A DNA stretch of 64,000 bases from Gammaproteobacteria bacterium. GTDB lineage: Bacteria; Pseudomonadota; Gammaproteobacteria; Pseudomonadales; Pseudohongiellaceae. This document shows positions 54,464 to 64,000 of this stretch, in pieces (within the stretch, counting starts at the first letter, position 1; every line of letters starts with the position of its first letter). The stretch lies in contig CANGUU010000006.1 of assembly GCA_947457195.1 (NCBI GenBank), positions 26,009 through 90,008 of the forward strand, written 5' to 3'. The notes below the pieces were generated by a model that was not told the origin of the DNA, ran no database searches, and worked only from the letters and a program-made list of their open reading frames with translations. The translations under genes and the position numbers were made by a program.

Positions 54464-55003
54464 ATTAACAAACGAGAAAACGACAAGAGCAAGCGCTCGC
54501 CGATCAATGACGAGATAGACGTTGATCCAGTGAGATTGATCCTTGATGACGGTCGGCAGCAAGGGATCGTCAGCTTGCGAGAGGCCCTGGAGGCTGCGCG
54601 AGCCGTCAAGTTGGACTTGGTAATGATCTCGCCAGAGGCCAACCCGGTAGTTTGCAAGGTAATGGACTATGGCAAGCACGTTTTCGAGTTGAAGAAGCAG
54701 CGCGCTGCCAATCGCAAGAAGCAAAAAGTAGTTGAAATCAAGGAGATGAAGTTTCGTCCAGGGACGGAGGAAGGAGACTATCAGGTAAAACTACGCAACC
54801 TGATCCGTTTCCTCACTGATGGCGACAAAGCCAAGGTAACCATGCGTTACCGCGGCCGAGAAATGGCTCATCAGGAAATCGGGGCCGATATGATGTTGCG
54901 TCTGAAAAATGACTTGGCAGAGTTCGGAACGGTCGAGCAGGAGGCGAAGATGGAAGGACGCCAACTGACTATGGTCATTGCCCCCGGTAAAAAGAAGAAG
55001 TAG
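54464..55003 (+). CDS. infC: Translation initiation factor IF-3, AUU start
   Basis: 179 residues if read from ATT at 54464, preceded by AGGTTAAGG; this matches the 180-residue E. coli protein, while the first ATG or GTG in frame would remove the N-terminal domain. The mature start (M)[29 protein letters not shown], and [13 protein letters not shown] fit IF-3. A rare AUU start lets IF-3 repress its own translation, as in E. coli. It follows thrS by 49 bases. Confidence 0.93.
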   Translation: MNKRENDKSKRSPINDEIDVDPVRLILDDGRQQGIVSLREALEAARAVKLDLVMISPEANPVVCKVMDYGKHVFELKKQRAANRKKQKVVEIKEMKFRPGTEEGDYQVKLRNLIRFLTDGDKAKVTMRYRGREMAHQEIGADMMLRLKNDLAEFGTVEQEAKMEGRQLTMVIAPGKKKK

Positions 55004-55011
55004 GGGCTTCG

Positions 55012-55051
55012 CCCTGCGCTTCGCGACTCATCAATGTCGCGAAGAGCAGGG
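55012..55051 (+). other. Stem-loop between infC and rpmI
   Basis: Perfect nine-base stem (55019-55027 with 55036-55044) extended by six bases (55012-55017 with 55046-55051) after one mismatch, loop TCATCAAT. No T-run. In E. coli L20 binds a structure in this leader to control rpmI-rplT; this hairpin could serve a similar purpose. Confidence 0.5.
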
Positions 55052-55123
55052 TGCAGTGTACTGCTTCCATCATAAACTCAAGGTTGCGCTCCGTAGTGTG
55101 CAGCCTTAATGCGGAGTACAGTC

Positions 55124-55318
55124 ATGCCGAAGATGAAAGTCCACAGCGGTGCGTCCAAGCGCATCAAGAAAACCGGCTCCGGTTTCAAGCGGAAAAGCGC
55201 TTTCAAGAGCCATATTCTCACCAAGATGACCACGAAACGTAAGCGACAGCTGCGTGGCACATCGGCTGTTCACCAGTCGGATGTCGCCCGCGTCAAACGT
55301 ATGTTTCGTGAGAATTGA
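55124..55318 (+). CDS. rpmI: Ribosomal protein bL35
   Basis: 64 residues from the ATG at 55124, GGAG 7 bases before. [20 protein letters not shown] and the RKRQLRG phrase are diagnostic. Basic throughout. Confidence 0.97.
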   Translation: MPKMKVHSGASKRIKKTGSGFKRKSAFKSHILTKMTTKRKRQLRGTSAVHQSDVARVKRMFREN

Positions 55319-55350
55319 GCAAGTCTGATTCCCAATCGAGGTAAGAATCC

Positions 55351-55710
55351 ATGGCACGTGTAAAACGCGGCGTCACCGCACGACGTCGTCACAAGAAAGT
55401 TCTTCAACAGGCGAAGGGTTACTACAACTTCCGTCGCAGTATCTTCCGTGTTGCCAAGCAGGCCGTGACGAAGGCAGGCCAATACGCTTATCGGGATCGC
55501 AAGAACAAGAAGCGGGTGTTTCGCGCCTTGTGGATAGCCCGAATCAATGCTCAGGCACGTGTCCACAATCTCAGCTACAGCCGCCTTATCGCAGGACTGA
55601 AGCGCGCTAGCATTGAGGTGGATCGTCGTGTGCTGGCTGATCTTGCCGTACATGACAAAGACGCCTTTGCCGCCATCGTGGCCAAGGCCAGATCGGCTTT
55701 GGGCCTCTAG
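55351..55710 (+). CDS. rplT: Ribosomal protein bL20
   Basis: 119 residues. [25 protein letters not shown] is the conserved N-terminal helix. Assembly protein of the 50S subunit and probable repressor of its own operon. Confidence 0.98.
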   Translation: MARVKRGVTARRRHKKVLQQAKGYYNFRRSIFRVAKQAVTKAGQYAYRDRKNKKRVFRALWIARINAQARVHNLSYSRLIAGLKRASIEVDRRVLADLAVHDKDAFAAIVAKARSALGL

Positions 55711-56772
<1,062 letters not shown>

Positions 56773-56788
56773 ATTTACGAGTCACACC

Positions 56789-59158
56789 ATGAAATTCAGT
56801 GAGCACTGGCTCCGCGAATGGGTTGATCCCGGTATTGATTCTGCTTCGCTGCAGAAGCAGTTGACCATGGCAGGACTTGAAATCGAGGGGTCGAGCCCGG
56901 TCGCCGCCCAATTTACCGGTGTGGTGGTGGGCTACGTCACTGGGGTCGACAAGCACCCCGATGCCGACAAATTGCGTGTCTGCAGCGTGACTGATGGTGC
57001 CGAAACCTATCAGGTCGTCTGTGGAGCGCCTAATGTGCGTACCGGATTAAGAGTACCGTTTGCCAAGGTGGGCGCGCGGTTGAGCACAGAATTGACCATC
57101 AAGCGTGCAAAACTTCGTGGTGTCGAGTCTAACGGCATGTTGTGCAGCGCCGCTGAGTTGGGTTTGGCAGACAACTCGGAGGGCCTGCTCGAGCTTGATG
57201 CTGGCGCTCGGGCGGGAGCGGACATTCGTCAGTATCTGAACCTCGACGATCTCAGCATCGAGATCAATCTCACGCCCAACCGCGGCGATTGTCTTAGCAT
57301 TCGTGGCTTGGCCCGTGAAGTTGGTGTGCTTACACGAAGGCCGGTAGCGGCACCGGTGGTAGTACCGGTAACGGCAGTCATTGGCGAGGAGCGGGCAGTC
57401 ACCCTCAGTGCCCCAGCGGCTTGTCCTCGCTATCTCGGGCGGGTCATCCGCAATATCAGTACCTCAAGTGAGACTCCGCTGTGGATGCAGGAAAAGCTCA
57501 GACGCAGCGGTCTTCGCAGCATCGACCCGGTCGTCGATGTCACGAATTATGTGCTGCTGGAACTGGGGCAGCCAATGCATGCATTCGATCTCAACAAGCT
57601 CGAAGGTGGCATCGAGGTCCGGTTGGCGCGGCCCGGAGAGTCGCTCGCGCTGCTGGATGGTCGAGAAGTCACTCTGGAGGGGGACACGCTGTTGATTGCC
57701 GATTCCAAGCGCGCCTTGGCCATGGCGGGCATCATGGGCGGCAAGCATAGCGCTGTCAGTCCGAAAACTACCGATCTCTTTCTAGAAAGTGCTTTTTTTG
57801 AGCCGCTTGCCATCGCAGGGCGCGCCCGTCGCCATGGTCTCCAAACCGATGCGGGTTATCGCTACGAGCGAGGAGTCGATTTTGACTTGCCGGCGCTGGC
57901 GATGGAGCGAGCCACTGAGTTGCTGCTGGAGATCGTTGGTGGGGAGCCGGGACCAGTGACTGTCGCGGAGGGTGTCGTTCCCTCACAGACCCCCATCAGA
58001 CTCCGAACCGAGCGCATCACCACTCTGATTGGTTGTGACTTTGCAGCCAACGAGGTGGAAACAATCTTGACCAGCTTGGGAATGCGGATTGCCAGTCGGG
58101 AACGAGGGGGCTGGATGATTGAGCCTCCCTCCTGGCGCTTTGACTTGAGTATCGAAGCGGATCTCATCGAGGAGTTGGCCAGAGTGAGAGGCTATGACAA
58201 CTTACCTGTGCGCGTACCGACTGCCAGATTAGCGCTGAGTCCTCGCGCCGAGCAAAAACGTACGCTAAGGGATTTCAGGCGCAAGCTCATCGGGCTTGGC
58301 TACCAGGAGGTCGTGACTTTCAGCTTCGTGGATCCCGCGTTGGAAGAGGCCTTGGGGGCTGGTGCCAAGGCGCTCGTCTTGGTCAACCCGATTTCCCAGG
58401 ATATGTCGGTGATGCGCACTACACTCTGGCCAGGACTGGTGACCGTATTGAAGCACAATCAGCATCGGCAGCAGGATCGCATGAAATTGTTCGAAACCGG
58501 GCTTACATTTTTGAATAAAAACAATAAATTACAGCAGTCTCTTAAGGTGGGGTGTTTGTTTTGGGGTAGCAGTAAGCCCGAGCAATGGGGTGCCCCGCTA
58601 CAAGGTGTCGATTTCTTTGATCTCAAGGGGGACCTTGAAGCGCTGTTGGGGCTTGAGTCTTGCGGATTGCGAGTCAGCTTTACGCGCGCCGAACATCCCG
58701 CGCTGCACCCGGGGCAAACAGCCAGGTTGCTTCTGGATGGCACGGAAATCGGTCTCTGTGGTGCGCTCCATCCAGCACTAATGCAAGCGCTCGATATTCC
58801 CGGAAAAGTTTATGTGGCCGAGTTGGATTTCGGTACTGCGAGTGGTCAGGAAATTCCTGTAGTCCGAGAGCTTTCCCGGTTTCCGGCTGTGAGACGCGAT
58901 CTCGCGCTTGTACTGGCCGAGCAGGTCGCTGCCAAGGATGTCGTCAACTCTTTGCGTTCCTGCGGCGGGGAGGCATTGCAGGACATCATTGTGTTTGATG
59001 TCTACCAAGGACAGCACATCGATAAGGGGAAAAAAAGTATTGCGCTGGGCTTGATCTTTCAGCATCCTTCCCGCACCCTTGTGGACCAAGACATAGCAGC
59101 AATAATTGATAGCTGTATCAAGGCTCTACAAGCAGAATTTAATGCGGAATTAAGGTAA
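56789..59158 (+). CDS. pheT: Phenylalanyl-tRNA synthetase beta subunit
   Basis: 789 residues from the ATG at 56789. An N-terminal tRNA-binding OB domain (about 40-150), B3/B4 editing domain, B5 domain, and the C-terminal FDX-ACB anticodon fold ([13 protein letters not shown]). Base composition in the 3' half is more AT-rich than in the region before 46000. Confidence 0.97.
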   Translation: MKFSEHWLREWVDPGIDSASLQKQLTMAGLEIEGSSPVAAQFTGVVVGYVTGVDKHPDADKLRVCSVTDGAETYQVVCGAPNVRTGLRVPFAKVGARLSTELTIKRAKLRGVESNGMLCSAAELGLADNSEGLLELDAGARAGADIRQYLNLDDLSIEINLTPNRGDCLSIRGLAREVGVLTRRPVAAPVVVPVTAVIGEERAVTLSAPAACPRYLGRVIRNISTSSETPLWMQEKLRRSGLRSIDPVVDVTNYVLLELGQPMHAFDLNKLEGGIEVRLARPGESLALLDGREVTLEGDTLLIADSKRALAMAGIMGGKHSAVSPKTTDLFLESAFFEPLAIAGRARRHGLQTDAGYRYERGVDFDLPALAMERATELLLEIVGGEPGPVTVAEGVVPSQTPIRLRTERITTLIGCDFAANEVETILTSLGMRIASRERGGWMIEPPSWRFDLSIEADLIEELARVRGYDNLPVRVPTARLALSPRAEQKRTLRDFRRKLIGLGYQEVVTFSFVDPALEEALGAGAKALVLVNPISQDMSVMRTTLWPGLVTVLKHNQHRQQDRMKLFETGLTFLNKNNKLQQSLKVGCLFWGSSKPEQWGAPLQGVDFFDLKGDLEALLGLESCGLRVSFTRAEHPALHPGQTARLLLDGTEIGLCGALHPALMQALDIPGKVYVAELDFGTASGQEIPVVRELSRFPAVRRDLALVLAEQVAAKDVVNSLRSCGGEALQDIIVFDVYQGQHIDKGKKSIALGLIFQHPSRTLVDQDIAAIIDSCIKALQAEFNAELR

Positions 59159-59174
59159 CGCGCTGGCAGCTTCC

Positions 59175-59492
59175 ATGACAGACTCACTCAACATTGCCTT
59201 GACCAAGGCTGAGATGGCGGAGCGGCTGTTCGACGAAATGGGTCTGAACAAACGGGAAGCCAAAGAACTGGTTGAGCAGTTCTTCGAGGAAGTCCGCAAG
59301 GCGTTGGAAAACAACCAGCAAGTAAAGCTTTCCGGCTTTGGCAATTTCGATCTTCGGGACAAGCGCCAACGTCCGGGAAGAAATCCAAAGACGGGCGAAG
59401 AGATTCCGATTCGGGCACGTCGCGTGGTGACGTTCCGGCCCGGACAGAAACTCAAGGCTAAAGTTGAAAGTTATGTTGGAACCAAGTCATAA
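59175..59492 (+). CDS. ihfA: Integration host factor alpha subunit
   Basis: 105 residues. [29 protein letters not shown] and [25 protein letters not shown] identify IhfA. Pairs with IhfB. It follows pheT by 16 bases and overlaps the MerR gene by 20 bases. Confidence 0.97.
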   Translation: MTDSLNIALTKAEMAERLFDEMGLNKREAKELVEQFFEEVRKALENNQQVKLSGFGNFDLRDKRQRPGRNPKTGEEIPIRARRVVTFRPGQKLKAKVESYVGTKS

Positions 59493-59889
59493 CGCCGAGT
59501 TGCCGGAGATACCGGCCAAGCGCTACTTCACCATTGGTGAAGTCAGTGAGCTGTGTGAGGTCAAGCCACATGTGCTGCGGTACTGGGAGCAAGAATTTTC
59601 CCAACTAAAGCCCGTAAAGCGTCGCGGAAACCGCCGCTACTACCAGCGACAAGACGTGATTCTTATTCGTCAGATCAGAGCTCTCCTGTATGAACAGGGC
59701 TTTACGATCGGTGGTGCAAGGCAGCGCATGGCAAACCTGACCGCTGGTAGCAGTGTGAGCGGTGCGGCTGCGAGCGCGATGGAAGTGCCTTTGGCGCTGC
59801 CGCGTGGGCAGGGGGGGGCTGGTATTGAAATGCAACAACTTCGTGAGCTGATCGAGGAAGTAGAGGAGGCGTTGTCACATCTCGCCTGA
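59473..59889 (+). CDS. MerR-family transcriptional regulator
   Basis: 138 residues from the ATG at 59473, inside the end of ihf[28 protein letters not shown] is the helix-turn-helix and [16 protein letters not shown] the wing. After a linker it ends in a short helix, without the metal-binding cysteines of most MerR sensors. This gene regularly follows ihfA in gammaproteobacteria; its targets are unknown. A run of eight G residues is at 59811-59818. Confidence 0.92.
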   Translation: MLEPSHNAELPEIPAKRYFTIGEVSELCEVKPHVLRYWEQEFSQLKPVKRRGNRRYYQRQDVILIRQIRALLYEQGFTIGGARQRMANLTAGSSVSGAAASAMEVPLALPRGQGGAGIEMQQLRELIEEVEEALSHLA

Positions 59890-59897
59890 ACAGAATT

Positions 59898-59974
59898 CGG
59901 AGTGTAGCGCAGCTTGGTAGCGCACCACACTGGGGGTGTGGTGGTCGTGGGTTCAAATCCCGCCACTCCGACCA
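59898..59974 (+). tRNA. tRNA-Pro (GGG)
   Basis: 77 bases with CCA. Acceptor CGGAGTG/CACTCCG, anticodon loop CTGGGGG, T loop TTCAAAT. It starts 9 bases after the merR stop and probably shares its transcript. Confidence 0.96.
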
Positions 59975-60006
59975 TTATTGAAATATCGAAAGTCCCGAAA
60001 GTCTTC

Positions 60007-60034
60007 AAAGCCTTGCGATGCAAGGCTTTTTTTT
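60007..60034 (+). terminator. Rho-independent terminator after tRNA-Pro
   Basis: A 10-base perfect stem (60007-60016 with 60020-60029) with a 3-base loop and a T-run to 60034. Ends the pheST-ihfA-merR-tRNA-Pro transcript. Confidence 0.93.
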
Positions 60035-60060
60035 GACACAAACACAGTGCTACAGCGAGC

Positions 60061-60990
60061 TCAAGTCAGCAAGTTCTTTGCCTCCGTTGAGTTCTGCGCC
60101 CCAAAGGGGTGGACCGCAAGACAGCGCTGCCTCTCGTCAAAAAGTTCCGCAATCGGTCCTGCTCGGTCCACGCCCACCTCGGCAAGCCCGATGCCCCCCG
60201 CTTCCGATAGGCGCCAGCGCAGCAAACTGCCAGCTGCGGAGCCATCTCTGTAGAAGAGGTGTTGTCCGGTTGCTGCTTCAAGACCAGCTTCTGCCAACCC
60301 TTGCACGAGAACCAGCTCCCTCTTGGGTTTTCCCCGGTAGTGCATGCGCGCCACAATTTCTTGCCCGGTGTAACAGCCCTTGGTAAAGCTCACGTAGCCG
60401 TTACGGTCGAAATGAAGCTCCTGAGGAGTGAAAAGGAGGCTGTCTTCACGGGTAAAGGGGAAGTGACCATCCAGCATCCCCAAAGCATCCCAGGTGGCCT
60501 GGTTGCAAGGAACAGTGGTGACTGCGTATTCGCCCCGACTGTCGAACCGCAGACCGCGCTCCTGTCGACCGGGAAGTCGAGCAAGCCAGCCGGAGTCCAA
60601 GGTGACACAGCATGCTTCGGCCGGATCCTCGCCAACGGCCTCGAGGAATTCGCCGTGCAATCTATCCCCCACCACGCCCCAGGCTGCGTGGGGAGCCTCC
60701 TGCAAGCGCAGCGAGCAGCCCTTGTAGAAGGGCAGAAACCTTTTGAGGGTGTCGAGCAGAAGTTGTCCAACGCCCGCTGCGCAGACAAAAGAGTAGCTCT
60801 CGTTTATCCGCATGACGATGAACGCTGCAATGACCCGCCCTTTGGTATTGCAGGCGGCTCCAAACTGCAGCCCCCCGGAACTCAACGACGCGATATCGCA
60901 AGTGAGCTGACCCTGCAGCAAGCGGAAACAGTCGGAACCTTCTGCCAGGACAACGTCGAACAGTGCTGGCCGATCAGGAAGAGCAGGCAT
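60061..60990 (-). CDS. ygfZ: YgfZ, folate-binding iron-sulfur repair protein
   Basis: 309 residues. The signature KGCYTGQEIVARMHYRG (with the key Cys) lies near residue 212. The GcvT-like fold binds tetrahydrofolate and helps keep some iron-sulfur enzymes active. It is divergent from sdhE, the same arrangement as in E. coli. Confidence 0.94.
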   Translation of the reverse strand: MPALPDRPALFDVVLAEGSDCFRLLQGQLTCDIASLSSGGLQFGAACNTKGRVIAAFIVMRINESYSFVCAAGVGQLLLDTLKRFLPFYKGCSLRLQEAPHAAWGVVGDRLHGEFLEAVGEDPAEACCVTLDSGWLARLPGRQERGLRFDSRGEYAVTTVPCNQATWDALGMLDGHFPFTREDSLLFTPQELHFDRNGYVSFTKGCYTGQEIVARMHYRGKPKRELVLVQGLAEAGLEAATGQHLFYRDGSAAGSLLRWRLSEAGGIGLAEVGVDRAGPIAELFDERQRCLAVHPFGAQNSTEAKNLLT

Positions 60991-61068
60991 GCGAATTCAA
61001 TTCCCCGAATCGATGTTTACGCGCAAAATTACAGGCAAGATGTTCTGGTTGCCACAGAGAGACCCACC

Positions 61069-61329
61069 GTGCCATTTACTCCGGAAGACCTGAAACGCTT
61101 GGCCTGGCACAGCAGGCGAGGCATGTGGGAAGTCGATATCATCCTGGGCTCCTTCGTTGACAAGTGCCTGCAGTCAGCGCCGGAGGCTGACTTGCGGCTG
61201 TACCGTGATCTGCTCGCCGAGGAGGATCAGGATCTCTTCCTGTGGTTGACCCGGCGCGCCGTTGCACCCACGGAAAACTTGCAGGCCAGCGTCGAGCTCG
61301 TACTCAGGGCTCATGGCATACGTGGCTGA
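61069..61329 (+). CDS. sdhE: SdhE, succinate dehydrogenase flavinylation factor
   Basis: 86 residues from a GTG at 61069, with GAGAGA before it; no ATG in this frame fits. [19 protein letters not shown] holds the conserved RGxxE surface that promotes FAD attachment to SdhA. Its 3' end overlaps convergent nadB by 19 bases. Confidence 0.9.
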   Translation: MPFTPEDLKRLAWHSRRGMWEVDIILGSFVDKCLQSAPEADLRLYRDLLAEEDQDLFLWLTRRAVAPTENLQASVELVLRAHGIRG

Positions 61330-62951
61330 GTGGCGACATTCACTGGCGACAAGACCGTATCTTCTGCAGTGTCCAACAGACTCGGGTAGTCCAGGCAGTA
61401 GTGCAGGCCTCGGCTCTCCTTTCGTTGCAGCGCAGAGTCGATGATCAACTCGGCGACCACGGCGAGGTTACGCAACTCGAGCAGCGGCGTAGTGACCCGG
61501 TGGTTACTGTAGTACTCCTGTATCTCTTGCCTGAGCAATTGAATCCGGTGTTTTGCGCGATGCAGTCGCTTGGTGGTGCGTACGATGCCGACGTAATCCC
61601 ACATGAAGCGGCGGATTTCATCCCAGTTGTGGGCAATCACGATATCCTCATCAGAATCGGTGACCTGACTTTCGTCCCAATGGGGAAGATTGGCTGACAC
61701 CGGCGTCGAGGACAGTCTGGATAGGATGTGTTCGCTGGCCGAAAACGCAAATACAAAGCACTCCAGCAGGGAGTTGCTGGCCATACGATTGGCACCATGC
61801 AGTCCGGTGAAGCTGGTTTCCCCTATCGCGTAGAGATTGTCCACGTCTGTCAGGCCATCGCGATTCACGACGACTCCGCCACAGCTATAGTGTGCAGCCG
61901 GAACTACGGGGATCGCTTGCCGGCAAATGTCCAGACCCAGACTGAGGCAGCGGGCATGAATGGTAGGAAAGTGGGTTTTGATGAACTCAGGTTTCTGATG
62001 GGAGATATCGAGAAAAACACAGTCACACCCTGTTTTCTTCATCTCGGCATCGATGGCCCTCGCAACGATATCGCGGGGCGCCAGTTCTGCCAGAGGATGG
62101 TATGACGGCATGAAGCGTGTGCCATCTGGCAGTTTCAGCAGAGCGCCCTCGCCGCGCAGGGCCTCGGTAATCAGGAAGTTGCGATCCTGCGGGTGGTAAA
62201 GACAGGTCGGATGGAATTGATTGAACTCCATGTTGGCTACCCGGCAGCCAGCACGCCAGGCCATGGCAATCCCATCGCCGCAGGCGCCATCCGGGTTGCT
62301 GGTATACAAGTAGACTTTGCTGGCCCCGCCCGTAGCCAACACGGTAAAGCGCGCGGCCAGGGTTGCAACATGACCGGTATCCTCCTGTAACACGTAGGCG
62401 CCTAGACAGCGATTGCCGCCCAGATCGAGCTTGGCCGAGGTGAGCAAATCCACGGCAACACAATTGGTGGTAAAGCGGATGTTGCGGTGGGCGAGTGCCC
62501 GTTCCACCAGTGTTTCAAATACCGCCTTGCCCGTGGCATCCGCGGCATGGATGACGCGTCGATGGCTGTGGCCACCCTCCTGTGACAGGTGATAGTTGCC
62601 GGGTACGGTACTCGCTGTCTTGTGTTCGTCGCGCGAGAACGCCACGCCCTGCGCCACCAGCCACTCCACACACTCATGTGCCCGCCTCACGGTGAATTCA
62701 ACGATGTCGCGGTGGCAGAGTCCTCCCCCAGCCCGTAACGTGTCTTCGACGTGTGCCAGTTCACTGTCCTCAGAGTCCAGTACGGCCGCGATGCCCCCCT
62801 GAGCATAGTAAGTCGAGCCCTGCTTGAGAGAACTTTTGGAAAGCACCGTGACCGTTGCGTGTTCGGCCAAGCGCAGGGCGAGCGTCAATCCTGCTGCGCC
62901 CCCGCCGATGACGAGAACGTCGCAGATGTCAGTTGCCGGAAGAGCGGTCAT
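61311..62951 (-). CDS. nadB: L-aspartate oxidase
   Basis: 546 residues from the ATG at 62951. FAD-binding [13 protein letters not shown], the QGGIAAVL segment, catalytic HPTCLYHP and Arg in RGEGALL, and [15 protein letters not shown] are present. First step of NAD synthesis, aspartate to iminosuccinate. It is divergent from rpoE, as in Pseudomonas and E. coli. Confidence 0.96.
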   Translation of the reverse strand: MTALPATDICDVLVIGGGAAGLTLALRLAEHATVTVLSKSSLKQGSTYYAQGGIAAVLDSEDSELAHVEDTLRAGGGLCHRDIVEFTVRRAHECVEWLVAQGVAFSRDEHKTASTVPGNYHLSQEGGHSHRRVIHAADATGKAVFETLVERALAHRNIRFTTNCVAVDLLTSAKLDLGGNRCLGAYVLQEDTGHVATLAARFTVLATGGASKVYLYTSNPDGACGDGIAMAWRAGCRVANMEFNQFHPTCLYHPQDRNFLITEALRGEGALLKLPDGTRFMPSYHPLAELAPRDIVARAIDAEMKKTGCDCVFLDISHQKPEFIKTHFPTIHARCLSLGLDICRQAIPVVPAAHYSCGGVVVNRDGLTDVDNLYAIGETSFTGLHGANRMASNSLLECFVFAFSASEHILSRLSSTPVSANLPHWDESQVTDSDEDIVIAHNWDEIRRFMWDYVGIVRTTKRLHRAKHRIQLLRQEIQEYYSNHRVTTPLLELRNLAVVAELIIDSALQRKESRGLHYCLDYPSLLDTAEDTVLSPVNVATQPRMP

Positions 62952-63080
62952 GGAGGTTCCTCGAATGCAAGCACTCAATTGTACAGGCTCGGTTACAATC
63001 CGTACGTTGCTTGAAAGTCGGACCGAGCGGTCGCACGAGGGACTTGGCAAGCATTACTGGGAGCGGCAGGAGTCTGGCAG

Positions 63081-63671
63081 TTGGCGAAGGGGAGCAGCAA
63101 TGAAACCGATGAGCAGTTGGTGGAGCGCGTCTTCCATGGCGAGATGGCGGCCTTCGATGTGTTGGTATTGCGGTATCAGCACCGGTTGTTGGCGATGATT
63201 GGGCGCCTGGTGCGAGATCCCCACGAAGCGGAGGATTTGGCTCAGGAAACCTTCATCAAGGCCTACCGGGCGCTCGGCAGTTTCCGTGGCGAGAGTGCAT
63301 TTTATACGTGGCTCTACCGCATCGCGATCAACACGGCCAACAACTACCTGTCGTCCCGTGGACGTCGCCCTCCCGATACCGATCTCGATGTTGATGACGA
63401 AGAACAGGTGGAGGCGCAATTGGCGCTCGCGGATCACGAGGATCCCGAGGCACAGCAGCGGACCGCAGAGCTCAAAGCCGCCATTGACCAAGCCATCGCG
63501 GAGTTACCGGAGGATCTGCGCACGGCCTTCAGTCTTAGGGAATTCGGAGGGCTGAGTTATGAGGAGATCACTGAGATCATGGGTTGCCCTGTCGGAACCG
63601 TCCGATCCAGGATATTTCGGGCTAGGGAGCATATCGACAGCAAAATCAGGCATCTTCTCGAGCCAGACTGA
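63081..63671 (+). CDS. rpoE: RpoE/AlgU-type ECF sigma factor
   Basis: 196 residues from a TTG at 63081, with GGCAGGAG 7 bases before it. Region 2 has DPHEAEDLAQETFIKAYRAL, region 4 GLSYEEITEIMGCPVGTVRSRI. It is the envelope-stress sigma factor. Normally rseA/mucA follows within a few bases; no such gene follows here for at least 329 bases. Confidence 0.95.
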   Translation: MAKGSSNETDEQLVERVFHGEMAAFDVLVLRYQHRLLAMIGRLVRDPHEAEDLAQETFIKAYRALGSFRGESAFYTWLYRIAINTANNYLSSRGRRPPDTDLDVDDEEQVEAQLALADHEDPEAQQRTAELKAAIDQAIAELPEDLRTAFSLREFGGLSYEEITEIMGCPVGTVRSRIFRAREHIDSKIRHLLEPD

Positions 63672-64000
63672 CTTCTTTGCCAGCGTAGGGGAATTATTTC
63701 CTGATCCCGTTGTCTACGTGATGTCAACTGCTACCTGTGCGTGCCACCTTGGACACTCAGTCCAGTGGCGTCGCTGACCGGGCTGTTGTGACGAGTTGAA
63801 TGCGATGGCCATTGGGTGGTTCCCAGCCCGGTGGTGGTTACCGCGCGGCTGACATGGTGGAATTGATCGGGGTCGGTTACAGTTTTCCCGGTAGAGTAAA
63901 GGTAAGGCAGGGCGTACCGGGTCTTGTAGGTAAACAAGCAGCAAGCCGCTAAGGCGGTCCTGCAGTCATTCGTGCAATACGTTGCGGAAAGAGTTTTCGA
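63672..64000. other. Gene-free region after rpoE, with a REP-like motif
   Basis: No coding frame starts behind a plausible ribosome site here. The motif GGGGTCGGTTAC at 63869-63880 is shared with 24426-24437, and GTGGTGGTTACC at 63830-63841 is the complement of a word at 24386-24397. The repeat resembles terminal sequences of REP-type elements, but no transposase is visible. Confidence 0.5.

Noticed and set aside
63731..63944. Two overlapping minus-strand frames of 68 and 76 codons after rpoE
   Set aside because: No ribosome site, no motif, and they run through the repeat-like word; no transposase or IS ends could be seen.

Overview
The window is a contiguous piece of a chromosome from a GC-rich gammaproteobacterium. 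The evidence is the gene order: dcd, a complete System I cytochrome c maturation cluster, yciB-yciO-trpS-scpAB-rluB, yciK-gph-ubiG-mtaD divergent from gyrA, pheA-tyrA-aroA-cmk-rpsA-ihfB-lapB-pyrF, wbpL-wbpM-tRNA-Asn-uvrB, tRNA-Val-thrS-infC-rpmI-rplT-pheST-ihfA-merR-tRNA-Pro, and ygfZ/sdhE-nadB/rpoE. Much of this order is shared with Pseudomonas, but mtnA, serC, hisC and the O-antigen genes are missing from their usual places. The genus cannot be named from the sequence. No rRNA, CRISPR array, prophage or intact insertion sequence was seen.

Layout. 1-3484 (minus strand): an exported redox operon (a cytochrome c-tailed protein, a TlpA-like thioredoxin, a DUF4266 lipoprotein, a DUF3570 protein and a cut-off fifth gene), plus a separate small cytochrome c. 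3684-11444 (plus): dcd and ccmABCDEFGHI, which would mature the c-type cytochromes encoded on both sides. 11490-19738 (plus): an MFS exporter, then an accessory cluster of exported proteins (degenerate metallo-beta-lactamase fold, DUF1592-type cytochrome, DUF1552 protein, ankyrin-repeat protein) and a 2-oxoglutarate/Fe(II) oxygenase. 19775-24390: molybdate transporter genes modB and modC without modA, a LigJ-like hydratase, and moaA-moaB. 24391-24784: an intergenic region with an inverted repeat, a 34-residue membrane protein gene and a cluster of five TGTTAC half-sites.

24785-35047: a HemD-like gene, cyclophilin, yciB, yciO, trpS, scpA, scpB, rluB, then the minus-strand mtaD-ubiG-gph-yciK operon. 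35288-43956: gyrA and an aromatic amino-acid block in which PheA has no chorismate mutase domain, then cmk, rpsA and ihfB. 44029-49561: lapB, pyrF, a ComEA-like gene, and an initiating sugar-phosphate transferase with a WbpM-type dehydratase. This is where Pseudomonas carries its O-antigen island, here nearly empty. 49562-50068 holds a nine-unit hexanucleotide repeat and tRNA-Asn. 50217-59974: uvrB and the tRNA-Val/thrS/infC/ribosomal protein/pheST/ihfA/merR/tRNA-Pro block, with infC starting at a rare AUU codon. 60061-63671: ygfZ, sdhE, nadB and rpoE. The last 330 bases have no gene and no anti-sigma gene; they carry a 12-mer also found at 24426.

Most interesting places: the SGA(S/T) motifs in the DUF3570 protein, the DUF1592/DUF1552/ankyrin/oxygenase cluster, the unlisted 34-residue membrane protein with its clustered operator-like sites, the collapsed O-antigen locus, and rpoE without an adjacent rseA.
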